Below the pieces are notes generated by a model, which saw only the letters and a list, made by a program, of their open reading frames with translations, had not been told where the DNA came from and searched no databases. This document shows, in pieces, positions 63,227-64,000 of a stretch of DNA of 64,000 nucleotides (position 1 is its first letter; every line of letters begins with the position of its first letter). Source of the stretch: Actinophytocola sp044466355 (GTDB lineage Bacteria > Actinomycetota > Actinomycetes > Mycobacteriales > Pseudonocardiaceae); contig NZ_JBITMQ010000003.1 of assembly GCF_044466355.1 (NCBI RefSeq), positions 124,001-188,000 of the forward strand, written 5' to 3'. A program made the position numbers and the translations under genes.

Positions 63227-64000
63227 ATGACCAAGAAACTCAGGGCACGCACCAAGCTCCGGCGCCGCATCGCGGGCCTGCTGGCGCTGGGCATCGCGCT
63301 CGTGGGCGTCGGCGCGTTGTACAGCGTGCTCGTCCCCGAGCCGCAGACCGCGCAGGCCCAGCAGGATCCGGTCTTGGTGCGCGAGGGCGAGAAGATCTAC
63401 AACAACACGTGCATCAGCTGTCACGGCAGCAACCTCGAGGGCGTGCAGGACCGCGGGCCGAGCCTGATCGGCGTCGGCGAGGCCAGCGTGTACTTCCAGA
63501 CCTCGACCGGCCGCATGCCCGCCGTCGCCCAGAGCGCGCAGATCCCGAAGAAGCCCCGGGTGCTGTCGCCGCAGGAGGTCGACGCGGTCGCGGCGTACGT
63601 CCAGGCCAACGGTGGCGGCGTGGAGATGCCGGAGGAGAGCGGCCAGGCGCTGCGCGGGGACGACCCGGCCCGCGGCGGTGAGCTGTTCCGGTTCAACTGC
63701 GCGTCCTGCCACAACTTCACCGGCCGGGGCGGTGCGCTGTCCTCCGGCAAGGAGGCGCCGGCTCTGGACGGTGTCACCGAGGACGAGATCTACGCGGCCA
63801 TGGTGTCCGGCCCGCAGAACATGCCTCGTTTCTCCGAGCGGCAGCTGTCGCCGGAGGAGAAGAAGGACATCATCACCTACGTCAAGTCGGTGACGGACGG
63901 CAACAACAACCCCGGTGGTAACCCGATCGGCGGTCTCGGTCCGCAGTCGGAGGGGTTCATCGCGTTCTTCGTCGGGATTGCCGCTCTGCTCGGCATCACG
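63227..64000 (+). CDS. qcrC: Diheme cytochrome c subunit QcrC, 3' partial
   Basis: The visible 258 residues show an N-terminal membrane segment (RRRIAGLLALGIALVGVGALYSVL) and two class I cytochrome c domains with CxxCH haem sites: NNTCISCHGSNLEG and NCASCHNFTGRGGA. The start of the C-terminal membrane helix (FIAFFVGIAALLGIT) runs into the window edge. QcrC replaces soluble cytochrome c in actinobacteria and passes electrons from the bc1 complex to the CuA site of CtaC. qcrA and qcrB should follow outside the window. The ATG at 63227 lies 55 bases after ctaE. Confidence 0.96.
   Translation, partial: MTKKLRARTKLRRRIAGLLALGIALVGVGALYSVLVPEPQTAQAQQDPVLVREGEKIYNNTCISCHGSNLEGVQDRGPSLIGVGEASVYFQTSTGRMPAVAQSAQIPKKPRVLSPQEVDAVAAYVQANGGGVEMPEESGQALRGDDPARGGELFRFNCASCHNFTGRGGALSSGKEAPALDGVTEDEIYAAMVSGPQNMPRFSERQLSPEEKKDIITYVKSVTDGNNNPGGNPIGGLGPQSEGFIAFFVGIAALLGIT

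Overview
The window is about 64 kb of very GC-rich actinobacterial chromosome. GTG starts, four-base stop/start overlaps, Lsr2, DUF3145, DUF3052 and DUF3043 proteins, a five-Cys/His copper-type cytochrome oxidase with the actinobacterial subunit IV, and a diheme QcrC all point to Actinobacteria. Gene content and order suggest Pseudonocardiales (Lentzea/Saccharothrix/Amycolatopsis-like), but the genus cannot be fixed from the sequence alone. From memory, the right two thirds keeps much of the gene order of the Mycobacterium tuberculosis Rv2192-Rv2245 region (trpD, ctaE, qcrC, ctaC, asnB, adoK, hesB, glycerate kinase, cobT/cobS, ilvE, pepB, dlaT, lipB, lipA, ahpE, aceE, the FAS-II regulator, fabD, acpM, kasA). 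It is therefore core chromosome with small insertions, not a mobile island.

Layout. 1-8.4 kb is accessory metabolism: a PH-domain membrane protein, RidA with a beta-hydroxyacid dehydrogenase-like enzyme and a divergent LysR regulator, an Erm-type rRNA methyltransferase preceded by a leader peptide and hairpins, and a row of DauA-like, GlcD-like and IlvX-like enzymes. 8.4-15.9 kb holds a dispersed repeat, DUF2625, isochorismatase-like and MpaB-like genes that share a start site, lsr2, a PLP enzyme, three actinobacterial unknowns and a secreted M23 peptidase. 15.9-20.8 kb is the type II fatty acid synthesis operon fabD-fabH-acpP-fabF with its PucR/CdaR-type regulator. 20.8-21.5 kb is a gene-free nest of hairpins, followed by aceE. 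24.5-30.7 kb carries DUF3052, ahpE, tRNA-Val(TAC), an ECF sigma factor pair, KTSC, 2H phosphoesterase, DedA and lipA. 30.7-39.6 kb carries an M14 metallopeptidase, a TetR regulator with operators, lipB, a TIGR01777 epimerase, the two-lipoyl-domain E2 gene and lpd. 39.7-46.8 kb has two membrane-anchored Hsp70-like proteins, leucyl aminopeptidase and a membrane protein. 46.9-56.5 kb has ilvE, cobS-cobT-cobU, an aldo/keto reductase, an SDR, DUF3043, glycerate kinase, HesB/IscA and adenosine kinase. 56.5-64 kb has a secreted unknown, asnB, ctaC-ctaF, trpD, a lone receiver domain, ctaE and the start of qcrC.

Functional links. aceE, lipA, lipB, the E2 gene and lpd together supply most of the pyruvate and 2-oxoglutarate dehydrogenase machinery and its lipoyl cofactor. 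fabD-fabH-acpP-fabF supplies the acyl chains, including in principle the octanoyl-ACP used by LipB. ctaC, ctaF, ctaE and qcrC belong to the bcc-aa3 respiratory supercomplex.

The most striking non-coding content is a family of nested palindromic arrays built from CCGCGAGTCGCG units on an exact 22-bp period (33.3 kb and 51.6-52.1 kb), whose orientation flips across a central inverted repeat. Second is a probable macrolide-sensing attenuator upstream of the erm-like gene, with a ten-residue leader containing an R-L-R motif. Third is a dispersed repeat of about 145 bp carrying two DnaA-box-like 9-mers 19 bp apart (8.4 kb and 48.0 kb).
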